Below, piece by piece: positions 31,434 through 43,249 of a DNA stretch of 64,000 nt. Each line of letters starts with the position of its first letter. Within the stretch, counting starts at the first letter, position 1. The translations under genes were made by a program, and so were the position numbers. This stretch comes from Eustoma russellianum. Lineage: Eukaryota; Streptophyta; Magnoliopsida; Gentianales; Gentianaceae. The stretch is from assembly GCA_036186865.1 (NCBI GenBank), contig AP025054.1:25900118-25964117 (forward strand), given 5' to 3'. The notes under the pieces are model-generated. The model was given only the letters and a program-made list of their open reading frames with translations, was not told the origin of the DNA and did not search any database.

Positions 31434-32364
31434 GAGTCACCATTAGTCTACGTACGTATGATGTAATATCGTGGTTGGACCAGCGGAATTCATAGACGGT
31501 ACGCGACTACTTGGGGGAGTTCAGTCGGTTAGTCTTGTGCATATTCATACAAGTTAAGATAGGTTATCAACACAGTTGAGAACGGTTTTTGTTATGATGA
31601 TTATTGACACCATTAGAACTTGATGGATTTTTCAGAAAAAGATGCATGACATTTCTATCATATGAGCATACGCATGTTTACCAGTGTCACCCTCCCAAAT
31701 ATAAGCTTAGACTCTTAGCAGACAAGAATTATGATACACTGTAGGGTTTGGCATAGACTTAGAAAAAGAAATTGAATATGAAGCACATGTAAAAGACTAC
31801 AATTACGTAAGGAGCAGGGAAATATGAAAGTTAAATGAATAATTAAACATGTGATTTACTCTTTGTAGTTTGTTTGTTTCTATGTATTGTTGTTACCTTA
31901 ATTTATTTGTTGGTGCCTGGTATGTTATACTACTATTCACGTTGCATGTTCTGTTCACCATGCATGATCCACATGACGAACCTAGGCGGAAATACTTGTT
32001 GAGCGATTTGTTATCGCTCACCCCTATCATTTACCACATCGCAAGGCTAGGAACCAGTTCAGAGACAAGGAGAGGTAAGTCAGAGGAAGATCAACAGTGA
32101 TGGACATGTGGACCAATTTATGTAGTTCCTTATGTTATTTCGGACTTGTATTTTGATATTGTACTGGCGACGTTCAATATGTAATCAGATTTAGTTATTA
32201 TGTTTCATGTACGTCGATTATGCTTTGTATATTTTATATTGCTTCCGCATTTTCAATACATGTTATGTCGACAAGCACATGAATGCTATCGACAACTTGT
32301 ACTTCTCGTAGCAGAGTACGGCGAGTGCACTGTGTCGAGACCCTAGTCTCAGGCAAGGCGATAT
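31434..32364 (+). repeat. G3 LTR, 3' part only
   Basis: Collinear with the last 0.9 kb of the complete G3 LTR (36820-37709) and, inverted, with 47297-48250. It ends next to the PBS at 32368. Its left part is missing at 31434. Confidence 0.85.
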
Positions 32365-32367
32365 AGG

Positions 32368-32380
32368 TGGTATCAGAGCC
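32368..32380 (+). promoter_or_regulatory. Primer-binding site of G3 (first copy)
   Basis: tggtatcagagcc, initiator Met tRNA type, directly after the LTR end. Confidence 0.9.
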
Positions 32381-33990
32381 TAGGCTCCAGATCCACAGCA
32401 GGCAACATATAGAAAGCAACGACATGTAATAGGTTATGATCGTAGAACCTAGGTTAGGACCATAGCCTTAAGCAGAGATCATAAAGTTTAAGCATATGAT
32501 TTTAGGCTGAGTGCGACAACCTTAGTATAGATCCCTTAGACTGGTCTAGGTGTAACTGACCTTACTTAGCATTAGATGGAATTAACATGAAGCCTTAACA
32601 TTTAGCCCGCTTTCCTCAAAACGCGAATAAACCACTTAGAATTAATTTTTATTATGATGATATGCGAACTAATTATAAAAACAATCGTTTCTTATAGGAT
32701 CAACCTGAAAGACATACCAGTTACCTTACCAACAGCAGATACCACTACCCTCAGAGCATGTTCCACCACATGTACATGTTTCAGGAGATGCCACCCAGGC
32801 ATTTCTCAGTGCATTGAGGCATCTTGGTCTGACTGTTGTGACTGTGCATGCTGCACCGCCACAGTCTCAGATAAATATTGGGTTTTATTTTGGGGAACTC
32901 CATAGAGCGTATGTCCCAAAATTTGACGGATGACCTGGTTCGGATAAAGCTAAGAAGTGGTTGAAAAAAATTGGGAACGGATTCAAATTAGTACATGTAT
33001 CAGAGGAGATAAAGATGTAGATTGCTTGACCATTTTTGATTGGAGAAACCAGATAGTGGTGGGAAGCATATATCCAGCCACTATCTCGATTTGTTGCGTG
33101 GACACATTTTTTAGATGAGTTCCATCAGTATTTCATATCCAAATATGCAAGTCAGTTTACTGTCTTGGGTTGATACATCCCTGCGACTATGATGGATGAA
33201 TAGCTTAAGATGTGCAAGTTTTAAAATGGCTTACACACTCGGAGTAGGACTTGGATTGGAAAGATAAACCCGATGAACTTCGAGGAGCTGTTGCTTGCTT
33301 GTCATCGGGTGGAGCACATTACATAGCCACAAGACCAGACAGTCAAAGACAAGAGAGTTCGAGATGTCTCAGATGAGCAGCCCAAGCATCGGGCCAAGCT
33401 TCTACGGAGGTCAACCAAACGACTCCATCTCCAACATCAGTCACAGCGCCAGCAACAGAACCAATGCCAACCAGACTCTCAACGTCAGTTGCAGCAACTG
33501 CGCCTACCATAGCATGCGATTCTGATATGTAAGATGTGCCACGACAGCACACCGGTGAGTGCTGGAGAAGGGTCGGAGCATTTTTCAATTGTGATAAGGG
33601 CGGACACCTGGCCATGCCCAGAGAAGAGAAATGGGCTGCTTGAGGAAAAACAACAGCAAGAAGGGCAATCAGGGACTGGAGAACCAAATCAGAGTGTACC
33701 TAACCCCAAGAATTCTGATGGACTGAATACTGAAATAGGTACGCTCAATTACAAATTTAACTTTAATAAGTGGTACCAGTATTATGATTTTTGTCTCTTA
33801 ACTAAGCATGAACTACAGTCGTAAAGAGATGAACTTGTTCAGTAAGATAAAGTAGTCGCGTACCAACTTAATACATCGGAAAGTGTTTGAGACATGTGAT
33901 AAGAGTGGAACCAGTAGAGTAATGTTAAGCAGCAGAGTACAAATTGAATTTAAAAATATTTCGAGGACGAAATGTTTTATAGGGGAGGTA
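32381..33990 (+). pseudogene. G3 internal region, gag only (first copy)
   Basis: 1.6 kb between PBS and polypurine tract. A degraded gag is readable across frames: residues GDATQAFLSALRHLG-like near 32790-32830, VEKNWERIQ-like, RWWES-like and YPATISICC, and a zinc-knuckle remnant CKMCHDSTP with FNCDKGGHLA-like residues near 33530-33620. The end of a polyprotein (FEDEMFYRG-like, 33960-33985) and a polypurine tract (33979-33990) follow at once. No protease, RT or integrase lies between. The inverted second copy has the same layout, so the gap is a family trait. Confidence 0.75.
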
Positions 33991-36900
33991 TGTTACGACC
34001 CATACCCCCGGACTAGTGGGAAAGAGAACAAAAGGAATGACGATGGAATTAGAGTACGATCGTTAAATCACACTTGGTATAATAAGTGTGTAAGTGTACC
34101 GTAACTAAAACTTAAAATTGTTAAATTACCTTAATAAGTATAAGAATAATTAAATAGGAACATAAAGAATGGTATATCTTTTATTAGGAATTAAATCAAA
34201 AGAAAAAGAAAAGTAACACATAAGAAAAGTGAGGAGGGGCAAAATAGTAAATCTCCACCCTACCCGCACACTTTGGCCGCCCCACCCCCTTGAATAAGAC
34301 AAACTTATCTTTCATTTTATTCTGTTTCCTTTATATTTATTTTCTACATCTTCTACCTTCAACCAATGGCATTTCATGCATGCCTTACACCCCACTAACT
34401 AATTCTTCCATTTTATTTTCTTTTTTATACTCTTTCCATCATTCCATTCTAACAAAATGAAGACCACTCTCCAATCATTACCCATGCATGTCTTACCATC
34501 TTCTTACACATCCACTATCCCAACAAAGCAAAGGATTATACCCCACTATCTACCCCATAATCTCGGCTACTCCATAGAAAAACAAGGAATAAAATTTCAA
34601 CTCAAGACAACCTCTTCATTTTATTCTTCTCCAAATTTCCCTACTCCATTCTCTTACTAAAACATTTTCTTCCTACTCCTCTCTCTCTCTCACACACACA
34701 TCAAAACTCTCCTCTTCTTTTATATCTATTACCCAACCATGGGTGTCTTAGCCAAAAGAAAAAGGATTCTTCCAATTCCAAGTGGGAATCAAGCATCCAA
34801 TTCAAGAATCATTAAAGGTAAAAATCATATCATCACTACTACACATCTTTCTTTGTCCTATCTTCTTTAATGATTCAAATTTCTTCCTCCCTTAGGCCCC
34901 TTTAATCCGTGAGTTACACCAAGGGGGGAATGAAGTTCCCTAAGTTGAACAAGTGAAAATTTCAAGCCATCCAAAAGTAAACCTTCTTAAGAATTGATTT
35001 TAGAACCTTTATAATACTTTCTTTCCTAAAAGTGAACTAATCTTCCTCTCCTTCAAAGCTATCTAGACCGTAGGTACCAAGAAAAGGGAAAAAGAAGAAA
35101 TCTTTTTCCATTTTAAGGTTAAGATTCAAAAGAAAGGCAAGTAGTCTTCCTAACTTCTTCATGCATGTTCCAAAAAATGAATCATCTATGTTCATATAAT
35201 AGGTTGAATAATGCATGCATATGTTCAAAATATTTATTCCCTATGAACCTACAAAAAGTGTTCTTGCATGCTTCATATGTGAAGGTTGGTGTATGACTCT
35301 TGTTTGTGTATTTCCCTATGGCTATGATGATGTGAAAAAGTAGCATGCATGTGATTTTTAGAATATGTTTAGTTTCCATATGGACATGCAAGTATAGATC
35401 GAAGATAAGAGGGCATGCATGTAGTTATCAACATAGTCATCATCATGATTTGGTTCTTCACATAATTGATTTGGTGGAAACCAACTTGCATGTGCTTAAA
35501 AGAGGTAAAAATCAAGTATGGGTGTGCACAGTGGAATTCGGCCTAGGGGAAGAATGTATGTACTAATCATACAAATATTTGTCTACATGGCTACATGTAT
35601 TTGGAATGTGCTTAGGTAGTGCATCAAGTGTGGTATGTACAAACACACCCCTCGGCCTTTGCATGCATTTAAGTATCAACCAAGTGTGGTTATGTAAAAA
35701 AGGATACATGTATGGAAGACTATGTGCATGACATAATATTTATGTGATTAATAAGTGATATGTGATTATCTTGCATATTAGATAAAGTGAACAAGTTGTA
35801 AGATCAAGTGTGTGTGTGTGTGTGTGCATGATGCATTTTGGCCAGTTGGCCATATTGACGAGCCTTGATGATGTTTTGACTAGTTAATTGAGTACATATA
35901 TATATATATATATCTATGTAAAGACTTGTATAATGTACAATATATGTATGGCAAACTAGTTAATGTGATAACTAGTAAATTAAAGAAGTGACACAAGAAC
36001 ATAAGGGTCGTTTTAGTTATTTTAAGCCGAGGTCACTAAAAGGGGCAAAATGGTAATTTCTATATTTTCAAAAGTTATCAAAGTGGATGTTTTAAGAAGG
36101 GCCATGAATTGAAATATGAAAAGGACCCAATAGGACAAGAATATAGCAATTAGAGCCCAAAAGTAGGCTGGTTTTTGGGACAAATCTGAAAGCACCCAAG
36201 TAGGGGCAAAATGGAAATTTCACCTAAGTATATGATATGATAATTGAGCCAAATATTAGACTCAAGTGCTGAGATATTTAGAGGCATGACATCAGCCTAT
36301 ACCGAGTCTACTTTTATGCATACAACGAAGAAGTTTTAAAAGCGACATATTATATCATACGACGCATGCTTACGGAAATAAATATCACGCAAACATTTTA
36401 AAATGAGTTTTACACGACATTTTCTCAAAGATGATCCTATCACATGAAATGTTTTTAAAAGGATTTTGATGAATCACACCTTGCGACAACTGTTTCCATA
36501 TGAGACACGTTACGCTATTTCGGCAGGTCATATGTATGTTTGGAGGCCGCTTGACATCAGGTGTAGTAGTGAGGATGTCAGGGGAATCATCTGTTTTGAT
36601 ACACCCCTCGTTGGGTGTTTTTTTGTATGTTCACCCCATGACGCTGGAACCTAGGTGAGAGGTTGGCATCATGTGGTGAGTTTCTGTTTACGTTCTTGTG
36701 GAATGTAACACCGTGCCTGAGACCTGGGATCTCTGCCAACGTGTCCCTGTTAGTCTTTTACGTATGATGTAACACCAAGGGAGGGCCTCGGGATTCATAG
36801 ATTGTATACGACTACTCAGGAAGTCACCATTAGTCTATGTACGTATGATGTAACACCATGGTTGGACCAGCGGAATTCATAGACGGTACGCGACTACTTG

Positions 36901-37709
36901 GGGGAGTTCAGTCGGTTCGTCTTGTGTATGTTCATACAATTTAAGATATGTTATGAAAAAAGTTGTGAGCGATTTTGTTATGATGATTTCTGACACGATT
37001 ACGACTTGATGGATTTTTCTGAAAAAGATGCATGACATTTCTATCACATGAGCATACACATGCTTACCTATATCACCCTCCCACAGATAAGCTTAGACTC
37101 TTAGCAGACAAGAATGATGATACAGTGTAGGGCTTGGCATAGACGTAGAAAAAGAAATTGAATTCGAAGCATATGTAAAAGACTTAACTATTACGTAAGG
37201 AGCAGGGAAATATGAAAGTTAAACGAATAATTAAACCTGTGATTTACTCTCTGTAGTTTGTCTGTTTCTATATATTGTTGCTCGCAGGGGCAGAGAACCT
37301 GTCGCTGTCTCGGCTGTTCACCATAATTGATTCACATGATGAACCTCGGCAGAAATACTTGCTGAGTGATTTGTTATCGCTCACCCACATCGCAGGGCTA
37401 GGAGCTAGTTTAGACACAGGGAGAGATGAGTCCAGGCAGATCATCATTGATCGACATGTGTACCAGTTTATGTAGTTTCTATTTCGGACTTTTATTTTGA
37501 TATTGTACAGGCGACACTCCAGATGTACTCGGATTTAATTATTCTGTTTCATGCACGTTAGTTATCCTTTGTACATTTTATATTGCTTCCGCATTTTCGA
37601 TACATGTTATGTCGACAAGCACATGAATGCTATCGATACTTTGTACTTCTCGAAGCAGAGTACGGGGGCTGCACCATGCCAAGACCATAGTCTTGGGCTG
37701 GGCGCTACA
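33991..37709 (+). repeat. Complete G3 LTR, 3.7 kb
   Basis: Starts TGTTACGACC right after the polypurine tract and ends GGGCGCTACA before the PBS, giving 3,719 bp with TGT...ACA ends. The reverse-complement LTR at 47297-56246 is 3,713 bp once its two inserted LINEs are subtracted. The LTR has a (GT)n at 35810-35827 and an (AT)n at 35899-35917, and no coding capacity. Confidence 0.9.
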
Positions 37710-37711
37710 GG

Positions 37712-37724
37712 TGGTATCAGAGCC
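37712..37724 (+). promoter_or_regulatory. Primer-binding site of G3 (second copy)
   Basis: tggtatcagagcc, two bases after the LTR end. Confidence 0.92.
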
Positions 37725-38181
37725 CAGGCTCTAGATCCACATCAGGCAACATAAAGAAAGGAACGACATGTGATAGGTTATGATTGTAGAACCTAGGTTA
37801 TGCTCATAGTCTTAAGCATAGATCATAGAGTTTAAGCATATGATTTTAGGCTGAGTGCGACAACCTTAGTATAGATCCGTTAGACTGATCTAGGGTATAA
37901 GCTGAACTTACTTACTATTAGATGGAATTAACATGGAGTCTCAACATTGATCCTGCTTTCCTCAAAAGACGAATAAAACACTTAGAATTAAATTTTATTT
38001 ATGATTATATGCGAACTAATTATAAAAACAATCATTTCTAATAGGATGATGCCGCAACTTGAAAGACATACCCGGTTATCATTCCCACAACATATACCAC
38101 TACAGTCAGAGCATGTTCCACCACAGGTACATGTTTTAGGAGATGCCACCCAGGCATTTCTCGGTGCGTTGAGGCATCTTG
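37725..38181 (+). pseudogene. G3 leader and start of gag (second copy)
   Basis: Collinear with 32381-32840 of the first copy. The gag start reads HVPPQVHVLGDATQAFLGAL near 38110-38170. It is cut at tcttg (38177-38181), where Copia-1 begins. The rest of this gag is found inverted at 57695-56740. Confidence 0.8.
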
Positions 38182-40782
38182 TGTTGGACCGTGCACCTGT
38201 AATAAACACCACTAGAGGGGGTGAATAGTGGTTAGCGGAAATTACACTACTACCCTTTAACAAAATCCCCTTTGAAAACAGAATCTGAGATTACCTCACA
38301 TTCAAAACCCGTTTCTTGAAAAATTCAAAAATCAGTGTGCATAACTCCAAAAATTATGAAACTTTGCAGAGATTAACTTCAATGTCTTTGCTAGACTTTT
38401 TTCCGAAAATAAGGTAAAACTAAGATTGTTGGACCTTCAAACAAATATAAAGATTAAGATGGACAATCTTGACAGAATTAGGCAAAATAGTGCTGAACTT
38501 TAAAAACGTGTTTCTCTTTGAATACTCAACCACAAATGTTGATCTTTATGTCAAAATACTCCTTAGGATGTCTACTTTATGTTTTTAAAAGGTTTTGACC
38601 TTAAAAAAGTCTTGATGAAAACAGAATTCAAGTGTTCTCAAAACTGGTCAAATTGCAGCCAGATTGGAGCAGTTATCTTGCAACGACTAAAAGACTAACG
38701 TTTCTTTGCTCAAATCAAGTGATTCTTGTTGCAAATGATAGTTACAATCTGAATTATAATTCCACCAAAAATCACGAATTTTGAAAGTGTTTTGCTAGTT
38801 TTTCAAAACATGAGAAATCGTGTGAAATCAGATGTGAAAACGGGCAGAAAAACAGAAAAGAGAAAAGACGACAAGAACACCAAAGATTTATCCTGGTTTA
38901 GTGAATGTTACTTAATCCTGTCCCAAGGAACACCTTTTCTTGGATTTCACTATGGTATGAACAAGATTACAACAAGAACCAAACTTGATCCTTGGGGTTA
39001 AAAACCAACACTATTTAAGACTTGGATGAACACCTCTATGCAACTCTTGGTTGCAACACCTCTATCACCTATTGATGTAGCCTTATAGATTTGGCTAATC
39101 AATCTTACAAATATAACCCAAGAATGCGTGTATATGTAGCTCAACAACACAAGAAATTAAACACCTTAGCTACACAAAGAAAGAATCAAGAAGAAGAGAA
39201 TAGCAAGAATGATCTTCAAGTTTGCTTGAAAGTTGTGTGTTCTTCTTCTTCACCTTTGCTTTTTATTTATAGGGTGAAATGAGTCTTGAAGATAAGAACT
39301 CCAATTTGTCACCATCTTCATAAACAATGGTTAAGTGTCTTCACATCATTGGTTGGCCATACAATCACCTTGTACACTTGGCAAAATGAAACAATATAAT
39401 TGGTCCACCTTGGAATATCATTTTGGCCGAAATTTTTCTTCAAAATGACTTGGAAAATATGAAGATAATATAGTAGGATAAGATGGCATAACTTCTCCAC
39501 TATCTCCTCAACTTCTTGCCATGAGAATAGCCATGCGAGAACTGAACAATTCAAACAAACATCAGCTCCAACTAAGTCCACGTAGCCGTTGGTTTTGAAG
39601 TTTGAATTTCCAAGTTGACAATTTTAGCAACTAGCTTCTTTTTGGTTGGTCTACTTGGCATAAAGTCTTAAAAGAGATAAACCACCTTTGGCACCTGTAT
39701 ATGAACGTTCTTGGCCCCATATATATGTGTACAAACTCAGATTTAATGAAGAGAAATTAACAAATAATAGTTGACAAGATTATGTCAACATATAATATCG
39801 AAATTCCCACAATTTCTCCTTATATGTTGTGATGAATTCCACAACATTAACACCTTTAAAGTCTCTATAAAATGGTGATTGATACTCTCAAATAACACAT
39901 ATAAGATGGTGTTCAGGAAAAAATTAGAATGTGACATCACAACTCGTCACATATCCCGCTACTGTCGATAATATCATCAATTGAGAGAAATAATAGAAAA
40001 CAACCAAATAATCTTGAAGATAATAATAAATGAGCTTCAGAATGAAGATAATAATATACTAAATAGATTCCTTGAGTAAAAATACCGAAACATCCCTCAG
40101 GGGTAAAATGACCAAAATACCTCTGGTGAGAGAAAACTCCAGAAATGACCCTGATGGTCAGAAATAGATACAATAACACCTTTGTGATGATAAATAAGGT
40201 ACGAATGTGTCCTTGAAATATTTTCACCATGACAAGCACCTAAAAAACTCAAAATACCAATTTTGCCCTTTTTAGTAAGTTGTAGAAACTTTCAAGGCAC
40301 ATTAGTCACAATACATTTATAATCATCAATAACACATAACATTAACATAATGAACATGTATAAATCATGTACAAATGAAAACAACCATTTTATCACATTT
40401 TAGAAAAATATTTCTATAAACCCCAGACATCGATCGATTGAAGTGCCTCAGCTTCAGAGATCAATGTCTCACAGTGAGTTTCAGAGTTTGTCTCTGGCAT
40501 ATATCGATCGATCGAAATGAGGGTTCGATGTTCATCGATCGACCGATGTGTCTCAGGTTTAGAGATCGATGTATCACAGTAAAGTCTTGAATTTTCTCTC
40601 CCTTACATGGATCGATCGATATGAGGGATCGATGTACATCGATCGATCGAAGCACAACAACCTGAGAGATCAATGTCATTTTTCTTAACTTTTTTTTATT
40701 TTATAACACCATGTGTGACATTTTTAAGTATCCACAACTTAAAATCATGACCTTGAGAATTATCCAAACATATTTCTTAACA
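38182..40782 (-). repeat. 3' LTR of Copia-1, 2.6 kb
   Basis: Begins TGTTAAGAAATATG (minus strand, right after the polypurine tract) and ends GTCCAACA. 38600-40782 matches the reverse complement of 57696-59878. There is no coding capacity. Confidence 0.85.
40425..40680. repeat. Array of atcgatcgatcga palindromes in the Copia-1 LTR
   Basis: At least five atcgatcgat-type blocks, spaced irregularly in pairs that face each other (for example 40609-40622 and 40637-40651). The pairs can fold into hairpins. The second LTR copy keeps the array at 57800-58050. Confidence 0.85.
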
Positions 40783-40797
40783 TTCTCCCCCTTTGGG
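40783..40797 (-). promoter_or_regulatory. Polypurine tract of Copia-1
   Basis: The minus strand reads cccaaagggggagaa immediately before the LTR start, the plus-strand primer site of copia elements. Confidence 0.85.
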
Positions 40798-41079
40798 ATG
40801 ATTTTCAAAATAACTTAACATGATTTTAATGTCACAACTCTTTGAAAACCTCACTGTTTACCCATTGTTTCAACAATTCTATACCAATTGTTTTCAAACT
40901 TCCGAACCTCATGTGTTTTTAATATATGTGCTCCCCTTTAACTCATACTCTCTCCCTTAACCTATGCTCCAAGCAAATTTAACACAAATTACACTTATAT
41001 CAATTGAAACTTAACATATTATTCAACTCAAATCATGACTTAACAACTAAAAGCATGTCCTTATTCAATCTCCCCCTAT

Positions 41080-43245
41080 ATTTTGCAAATCATACAAAAG
41101 ATAGAATTATGCAATTGTATCATAAGTCAGCATACATAACTTGGCTCGTAAGTTTTCAAAAGTGGCTTGATTAAGGGGTTTGGTGAAGATGTCAACTATT
41201 TGATGATCAGTTCTTACATGATCTATGGTTATGTCCCCATTTCGAACATGATCTCGAGGGAAATGGTATCTTACCTCAATGTGTTTGGCCTTAGAATGAA
41301 GTACCGGATTCCAAGAAAGATTGATTGCATTGTGCTATCGCAAAAAATTAAAATCTTATTCATTTTAATGCCAAATCACTAAGTTGTTGAGTAATCCAAA
41401 GTATTTGGGTAGTGGATAAGCTTAAGGCTATATACTTGGCTTCAGTGGTAGAAAGAGATCCACTAGCTTGCTTTTTAGAAAACCAGGGATGAAGTTGGTT
41501 CCTATAAATTAACATGTACCTCTAGTGGATTTTCTGTCTAATTTGCAACAACTATGATTAGCATCACTATAAGCATATTCCATCTTATCATTTCTATCAT
41601 ATCAAAGTCCTAAGTGAGGTGTGTGTTTAAGATATCTAAATATCTTTTTCACTTTGTTGTAATGTGAGACTTTAGGATAAGATTGAAACCTAGCACATAT
41701 GCAAACACTAAACACTATATCAGGCCTTAATGTGGTTAAATACAATAGTGATCCAATCATAGACGTATAGAGTGTGTCATCAAAAGGCTTACCATTTTCA
41801 TCCATGTCTAGTTTGGTGTTAACATTCATGGGGGTAGGTGTTGGTTTCATATCTTCAAAGCTAAACTTCTTAATCATATCATCGACATACTTAAGTTGGC
41901 TAATATGGATTCCTTAATGGGTTTGTTTAATTTGTTGCCGTAAGAAATAATTCAACTCTCCTACCATTGACATTTCAAATTCTGACTTCATACACTCTTT
42001 GAAGTCTTTCACTAAGGTAAGGTTGGTTTATCCAAAGATTATGTCATCTACATATATATGAACTATTAATAAGTCGTTATCTTTTCTTCTTAGGAATAAT
42101 GTGTTGTATATGGTCCCCCTTTGATAATTATTTGCAATAAGAAAGTTTGAAAATCTATCGTACCAAGCTCTTGGAGCTTGTTTCAAACCATATAAAGCTT
42201 TCTTAAGCTTGTACACATGGTTAGGATTCTTTGGATTTTCGAATCCAGGGGGTTGTTTCACAAAAACTTCTTCTTGGATGTATCCATTCAAGAACGCACT
42301 CTTGACATCCATTTGGAAGAGTTTAATATTGTTTAGGCTTGCAATCGCAAGTAACAATCTAATTGCTTCTAGTTGTGCAACGGGTGCAAAGGTTTCTTCA
42401 TAATCTATTCTTTCTTGTTGATTATAACCTTGTGCGACTAGCCTAACCTTATTTCATATGATATTTCCTTGTTCATCCATTTTATTCCTAAATATCCATT
42501 TTGTCCCTATTATAGACTTATTTTTGGGTTTAGGTCCTAAGTCCCACACATTGTCCCTGGTGAATTGGTTTAACTCTTCATGCATGGCATCTATCCAAGA
42601 TATATCATATAAGGCTTCTTTAACATTCTGAGGTTCTAAGTATAAGATTAAGTTATGTCCTTCAGATTGACTTATGTTTCTACATGTTCTAACCCCAACA
42701 CTTGTATCCTCAATAATTAACTCTTTAGGGTGTTGATGTTTATCTTTTATAAGCCACCAATTCCTACGTCGACTAGGTTCACCCTCATCTTGTTCAAATG
42801 TTTCATTACTGTGAGCATTATCGTATACAATTGGATCATCTTGCAAATTAGTTGTATATCTTCCAATTGCAAAATTTCTTCATTTATTTCATCTAAGGGT
42901 TCATGCATGTCTTGTTCAGGGGTAGTTGGTTCTAGATGATCATGAACAGGCTCAAGTAATATATCATCATCAAACATATTTTCAACATTATTCTCATGTT
43001 TATGTTGAGTTTTATCACTAACTTCAAAACATGAATTCTCATTGAATTTCACATGTATGGATGCAATTATCTTTCAAGATGGAAAATTATAACACCTATA
43101 TGCTCTTGAATTAGTTGAATAACCAACAAATATGCATTCAATAGGCTTTTGTTCAAACTTGTCTACATTATCCTTAGTGTTTAACACAAAACACTTACAA
43201 CCAAAAACTCTAAGATAATCTATCTTAGGTTGTAATTCTATCTAA
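41080..43245 (-). pseudogene. Copia-1 pol: integrase end, RT, RNase H
   Basis: Minus strand: an integrase C-terminal block (VFGCKCFVLNTKDNVDKFEQ near 43210-43150), then a Glu/Asp-rich spacer. RT begins near 42600 (EALYDISWIDAMHEELNQF, GTKWIFRNKMDEQG) and continues with QMDVKSAFLNGYIQEEVFVK, ALYGLKQAPRAWYDRF and the catalytic YVDDIIFG near 42035. The RT end and RNase H follow (SMIGSLLYLTTLRPDIVFSV, SLSTTEAKYIAL). Stops interrupt several blocks. Confidence 0.88.
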
Positions 43246-43249
43246 CTAT

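Larger units (their letters stand above)
38182..43245 (-). mobile_element. Copia-1, SIRE-like, 5' part missing
   Basis: Minus strand: integrase C-terminal region, RT, RNase H, polypurine tract (40797-40783) and a 2.6-kb 3' LTR (40782-38182). It is inserted in G3 gag with target tcttg. The polyprotein upstream of integrase is missing at 43245. Its 5' LTR appears to be the inverted piece at 57696-59878. Sequence style of RT and RNase H suggests the SIRE/Maximus type; this is not proven. Confidence 0.8.

Noticed and set aside
33343..33687. 114-codon minus-strand frame and its mirror at 56861-57067
   Set aside because: Antisense to the G3 gag knuckle region in both copies. The frame exists only because the gag repeat is GC-richer there, and it has no recognisable protein features.
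35810..35917. (GT)n and (AT)n tracts as possible regulatory Z-DNA or promoter
   Set aside because: They lie inside the G3 LTR without nearby gene or conserved promoter motif. Kept only as the empty-site marker for LINE D.
40425..40680. Regularly spaced repeats resembling a CRISPR array
   Set aside because: The repeats are short palindromes with unequal spacing inside a plant copia LTR. There are no spacers of constant length and no cas genes.
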